Assembly: GCA_041658245.1 (NCBI GenBank)
Contig: JBBAAM010000014.1
Span: 5,803 to 69,802 of the forward strand
Reading direction: 5' to 3'
DNA length: 64,000 nt
Origin: Fen-1258 sp041658245
Lineage (GTDB): Bacteria > Bacteroidota > Ignavibacteria > Ignavibacteriales > Melioribacteraceae
The position numbers were made by a program, and so were the translations under genes. Below the pieces are notes generated by a model, which saw only the letters and a program-made list of their open reading frames with translations, was not told the origin of the DNA and ran no database searches. Shown in pieces: positions 60,917 to 64,000 of this stretch (positions are counted from its first letter, which is position 1; the number at the start of each line of letters is the position of its first letter).

Positions 60917-62203
60917 CTATTTGTTTGCGTTAATAATGTTGATTCCTTCAGTCAATATTGGGTCTTCCATTTCTTTGTATTTTGAATTTGTCAAGTCAAT
61001 AAGATTAGTTGGACTAAAGATTTCTCTTGGTGTTCCGTCTATATGATAAAGTTGTTCTGTCGGAAAACTGTAAGGGATTTTTGTTTTAGAAGTTTGAAAT
61101 CCATTTATAGCACCGTTAAGTCCAGCCATTTTAGTTCCAACAATTTTTGCTTTTCCCAAAGCGTCAAAGCCAATAGTTATACCTTCTCCCATACTGCCTG
61201 TCCAATGATTTACTAAAACGATAACTTGTTTGTCGTAAATAAATGCACCCCTTGGCGAAACGATTTCAAACCAACTTCTTTTTATTTTAAACTCTTTTTC
61301 ATCGTTTGGCAAAACGTGTTTTTGATACGCCATTTCTGTTGATATAAATCTGCTCATTATTCCTCTTGCCACAATAGAATTTCCTCCGCTTGGTGTTCCT
61401 CGTAAGTCAATGATTAATGCTTTCGTGTTTTTGAGTTGATATAAAGCACTATCAAAATGTTGTATCACATCCGTTTGTCCTAATGAGTTGTTGAATTTGA
61501 TATAACCAATGTTGTTGTCAATGGTCTTGAAGTCAAGCAATGAATTATATTTATAAGTGTCCGTAAGATTACCGTTTGCTTCGTCAAGGTTTATAGTTAT
61601 TGTTTTGCCATTTTGTTTTACAACAATTACCCTTTGTGTTAAATATGTTCCTGCCAGTAATTGTCTTAAAGCATAGTTTTTAACTTCTGTGTCAATATTG
61701 ATAATACATTTTCCGATTCGGTTATTTACTGCCTGGTCGATAGGAATACCATTGATTGAAACGATTTCCATTCCGTTTTTAACTCCTGCTTTGCCGGCAG
61801 AGAAACCCATTCTTACTTCTGTAACGATAGGTTTGTCATTAATCCATTCAGCCCAAATGTCAAGCCCTGTTGGGACTAACCTTGTGGATGATTTTAAATT
61901 TGTATTTAATGAAAAATGATTGTCATAAAGTTCCTCTAACGCATTTTCAAAAATGGTAATTAACTCATTTTCATTTTGAGCGTTTTCTGCTTGCGGTAAA
62001 TAAACAGTTTTTACTTTGTTCCAGTCAGTATGCTTTTTGTCGAAGTAGGCATAATTGTCTTTTACATCAGTCCAAAATTCAAGAAAGTCGTCAGCAAATT
62101 TGGTGTTGTGCTTAAACGAAGTCATTGCAGTCATAAGAAAAACAGCAATAAAGGTGAATATTATTTTGTGTCGTGTCATATGTTTGTGTCGTGTCTTTTG
62201 CAT
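60917..62203 (-). CDS. S41 family C-terminal processing-type peptidase
   Basis: This 428-residue exported protein has a signal region, a PDZ-like segment (GFSAGKAGVKNGMEIVSINGIPID) and an S41 protease core (IDLRGTPSGGNSIVARGI, then VNHWTGSMGEGITIGFDAL with the nucleophilic Ser near 339). The ATG at 62203 is 5 bp from a GTTAGCGG motif, and the adjacent ACACGACACAAA is duplicated in tandem, so Met9 (MTRHKIIF) may be the true start. Function: probable cleavage of unfolded or surface proteins. Confidence 0.83.
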   Translation of the reverse strand: MQKTRHKHMTRHKIIFTFIAVFLMTAMTSFKHNTKFADDFLEFWTDVKDNYAYFDKKHTDWNKVKTVYLPQAENAQNENELITIFENALEELYDNHFSLNTNLKSSTRLVPTGLDIWAEWINDKPIVTEVRMGFSAGKAGVKNGMEIVSINGIPIDQAVNNRIGKCIINIDTEVKNYALRQLLAGTYLTQRVIVVKQNGKTITINLDEANGNLTDTYKYNSLLDFKTIDNNIGYIKFNNSLGQTDVIQHFDSALYQLKNTKALIIDLRGTPSGGNSIVARGIMSRFISTEMAYQKHVLPNDEKEFKIKRSWFEIVSPRGAFIYDKQVIVLVNHWTGSMGEGITIGFDALGKAKIVGTKMAGLNGAINGFQTSKTKIPYSFPTEQLYHIDGTPREIFSPTNLIDLTNSKYKEMEDPILTEGINIINANK

Positions 62204-62272
62204 TACCGCTAACGGATTGAATATGGGGCGTTTGGCATTTCAAGGTTTATCCCTTTCAAAATACCATAGTCT

Positions 62273-63175
62273 TTATAAATTGCTATTATCTTCATTTTTA
62301 GCACTATCTGCTAAATGCCCTATATTTTTTGTTGTGTGCTGTTTTTTCTTGTATAATTTCCATAAAATCAAACCTGTAAGCCCATAAACTATTATTGCAG
62401 GAATTGAAGTTTCAATACCAAAATCTCCCCCATTAAAAAGAAGATTATCCCCAATATTCAGTTGAACCAGTACTTCAGATTTTCCTTTGGTGCTGAATGC
62501 AATTAATCCGTTAAGTAATAATAAATTCCATAAAAAATGAACAATACCTGCATTCCATATACTTTTCGTATAAACATAAATCATCAGAGACATAAACGAA
62601 AATAGTAAACCAGCTACTATAAGCTGAACTACATTTAAGAGTGAACCTGCTCCCCCAATATGAATTAAAGTGAAGAACAAAGAAGGCGCAAAAGCTGCTA
62701 TCCCAAAATTATATTTACTTTTTAGTAGGTTAAACAAATAACCTCTAAAAAGAATTTCTTCTACAAAGCCAGAAGCCAAGGACACTCCCAATGCTTTAAG
62801 AATAGCATCAAAGATATATGATTGACTTAATTCTGTATTTATGCTTCTCACGGATAAATTACCAGTGATATAAAATATTACCACAGTCAAAATTGGCAAA
62901 CTCAAACCGACCAATATCCATAAGCCCATATTTAGACGTTTCGCATTTAGTGTGGGTATATTTAATGGCAGCTTCACCACATACTTTGTGTACCAGTAAA
63001 GCAATAATATCGTAATAAAAATTCTAATTATTTCTGAAATACTTACTAAAAGTCCAGTTTCATTGTCAAATCCTTTAATAAATCTAGGTATTGCAGCAAT
63101 CGAAGCTCCAAGTATAAAAATGATAAAATACCCGAAGAAATTACCCCATACTTTCCAAGTTTTTATTTCTTGCAT
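62273..63175 (-). CDS. CPBP-type intramembrane metalloprotease
   Basis: The 300-residue polytopic protein has the CPBP (Abi/CAAX-protease-like) motifs FVEEILFRGYLFNLL, FFTLIH and WNAGIVHFLWNLLL, which carry the two Glu, Arg and His residues of the active site. It has about eight helices. A clear ribosome site, AGGAG, lies before the ATG. The substrates of bacterial homologues are mostly unknown; some act in immunity to bacteriocins. Confidence 0.9.
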   Translation of the reverse strand: MQEIKTWKVWGNFFGYFIIFILGASIAAIPRFIKGFDNETGLLVSISEIIRIFITILLLYWYTKYVVKLPLNIPTLNAKRLNMGLWILVGLSLPILTVVIFYITGNLSVRSINTELSQSYIFDAILKALGVSLASGFVEEILFRGYLFNLLKSKYNFGIAAFAPSLFFTLIHIGGAGSLLNVVQLIVAGLLFSFMSLMIYVYTKSIWNAGIVHFLWNLLLLNGLIAFSTKGKSEVLVQLNIGDNLLFNGGDFGIETSIPAIIVYGLTGLILWKLYKKKQHTTKNIGHLADSAKNEDNSNL

Positions 63176-63217
63176 TAATTCTCCTACATAAATAGTATAC
63201 CGCGTGTTGCGCGTTTG

Positions 63218-63934
63218 TTAGTGTTTGTTAATTGCTGTTATATTATTTCTTACACCTTTAATTAAAATCCAAAAGAGGGTCGGGACTACTCCAAGACCAC
63301 TAAAAAGCATCGTCATTTGTGTAAATATCGCAGGATAGAATTCCGGGATAAGTAACTTAGTAACAGTATTGATCGGAAAGCCAATACTTCCGATGATCAT
63401 TAACACACCCAGAATTCTTGGAATGTATCTTGATTTTATAATGAGCAATCCAAATGCAAAGAGATACATTCCCCAAAATACTTCATAGAGTGCTTGTCCA
63501 AAGTTGCTTAGTCTGAGGAATATCATCACAATCGCATGAAGTTGTTCTTGTTGAAATACATTCAGGTAATCAGCCTTGCTGAGAACTATGAGAGGAGCAA
63601 TATAGTTAAGCGTATTGACGAAAGTTATGGCAACAGTCATCAAGATTGATGTCCAAAATATGGTCGCCCATGTTTTATTAACTCCTTTAAACAAGTGAAA
63701 AACACTCATCCCAAAAAGCAACAAGAAGACTTGTGCGAAAAGATGGCTCACAATCCCCATACGAAATAAAAACTCGTGAGCCATAATGTTATTAACTGTT
63801 GCTATGGCATCTCCAAACACAATGAGCTTGGGTCGAACATACTGCAGACTGAAAATAGCGGGTACAGCATATAGTGCCCAAAATAAAAACACAATCCTTG
63901 ACGTTTTTTTGAGTGAGTTCACTTTATTTTCCAT
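63218..63934 (-). CDS. DUF4386-like multi-pass membrane protein
   Basis: This 238-residue protein has about six to seven membrane helices with the pattern seen in DUF4386 proteins (GDAIATVNNIMAHEFLFRMGIVSHL, YEVFWGMYLFAFGLLIIKSRYIPRILGVLMIIGSIGF). No function is known. It is the last gene of the minus-strand block and its upstream region leaves the window. Confidence 0.65.
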   Translation of the reverse strand: MENKVNSLKKTSRIVFLFWALYAVPAIFSLQYVRPKLIVFGDAIATVNNIMAHEFLFRMGIVSHLFAQVFLLLFGMSVFHLFKGVNKTWATIFWTSILMTVAITFVNTLNYIAPLIVLSKADYLNVFQQEQLHAIVMIFLRLSNFGQALYEVFWGMYLFAFGLLIIKSRYIPRILGVLMIIGSIGFPINTVTKLLIPEFYPAIFTQMTMLFSGLGVVPTLFWILIKGVRNNITAINKH

Positions 63935-64000
63935 ATGAGTAATTTTATTTTTTTAGAGTTTTATAATTTCTCTTGATTTGTTAGATTTTATCATCAGGGC

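Overview
The window most likely comes from a member of the Ignavibacteria / Bacteroidota-Chlorobi (FCB) group. It is AT-rich. Five predicted secreted proteins end in the type IX secretion (T9SS) type A sorting domain in its Ignavibacteria-like form (a YPNPFNP motif, then a VTLKIYDxLGxE strand, an LxSGIY(F/Y)Y strand and a basic KKMLLxK end). Housekeeping genes present are mnmE-mnmG-rsmG (9.6-13.6 kb), rlmD (32.5 kb) and rpmH-rnpA-yidD-yidC (49.4-52.0 kb). These two ori-type blocks, often adjacent in bacteria, are separated here by about 36 kb of accessory genes. No tRNA, rRNA, CRISPR array or dnaA was found.

Left edge, 1-6.5 kb: a mobile-integron-type locus on the minus strand. An integron integrase gene (intI, 6486 to 5226) is followed downstream by a candidate attI core (5079-5085) and four gene cassettes reading in the same direction. 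They encode a HEAT-repeat protein, a T9SS-secreted GH5-like glycosidase, a trypsin-like protease and a GIY-YIG protein, each bounded by an attC-like imperfect palindrome of about 188 bp. The integrase is split just before its catalytic-tyrosine segment by a roughly 280-bp element that encodes a small GIY-YIG nuclease and is bounded by perfect 13-bp inverted repeats. The missing integrase tail (TTMIYTHV motif) lies intact on the far side.

6.6-33 kb: a DUF5916 outer-membrane protein, a clpB deletion remnant, tRNA/rRNA modification genes, a SIR2-like protein, a PadR regulator, and a beta-barrel protein with a decayed paralogue next to it. Then come T9SS-exported proteins, an AlkD-like protein, two tandem ORF6N genes (one frameshifted) decorated inside and outside with palindromes sharing a CAA(A/T)TTG core, a cold-shock gene, DUF362 and DUF6599-like proteins, a GT39 glycosyltransferase, an SPFH-unknown-RHH operon with a textbook promoter/operator, and an Sco1-PCu(A)C copper pair.

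34-42.7 kb: a probable synthase-dependent exopolysaccharide locus, with a membrane phosphatase, YaiO-like outer-membrane protein, membrane-anchored unknown, LTA-synthase-like sulfatase, processive GT2, HEAT-repeat membrane protein and response regulator. 43.3-49.0 kb: a 1897-residue surface protein whose N-terminus resembles a Cys-Gln internal thioester adhesion domain, followed by SdrD-B and DUF11-type repeats, a choice-of-anchor A domain, a beta-propeller and the T9SS signal.

49-58.2 kb: a structured non-coding stretch upstream of rpmH, the rpmH-yidC operon, a patatin/POTRA/barrel protein, a four-helix-bundle gene between inverted simple repeats, two uncharacterised genes, and an ECF sigma / anti-sigma-like / DUF4252 operon. 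58.2-64 kb: five minus-strand genes (GNAT, M1-like peptidase, S41 peptidase, CPBP protease, DUF4386) separated by short spacers with CCGCTAAC / GTTAGCGG motifs. One spacer has attC-like architecture, so this may be a second cassette array lacking an integrase in view.
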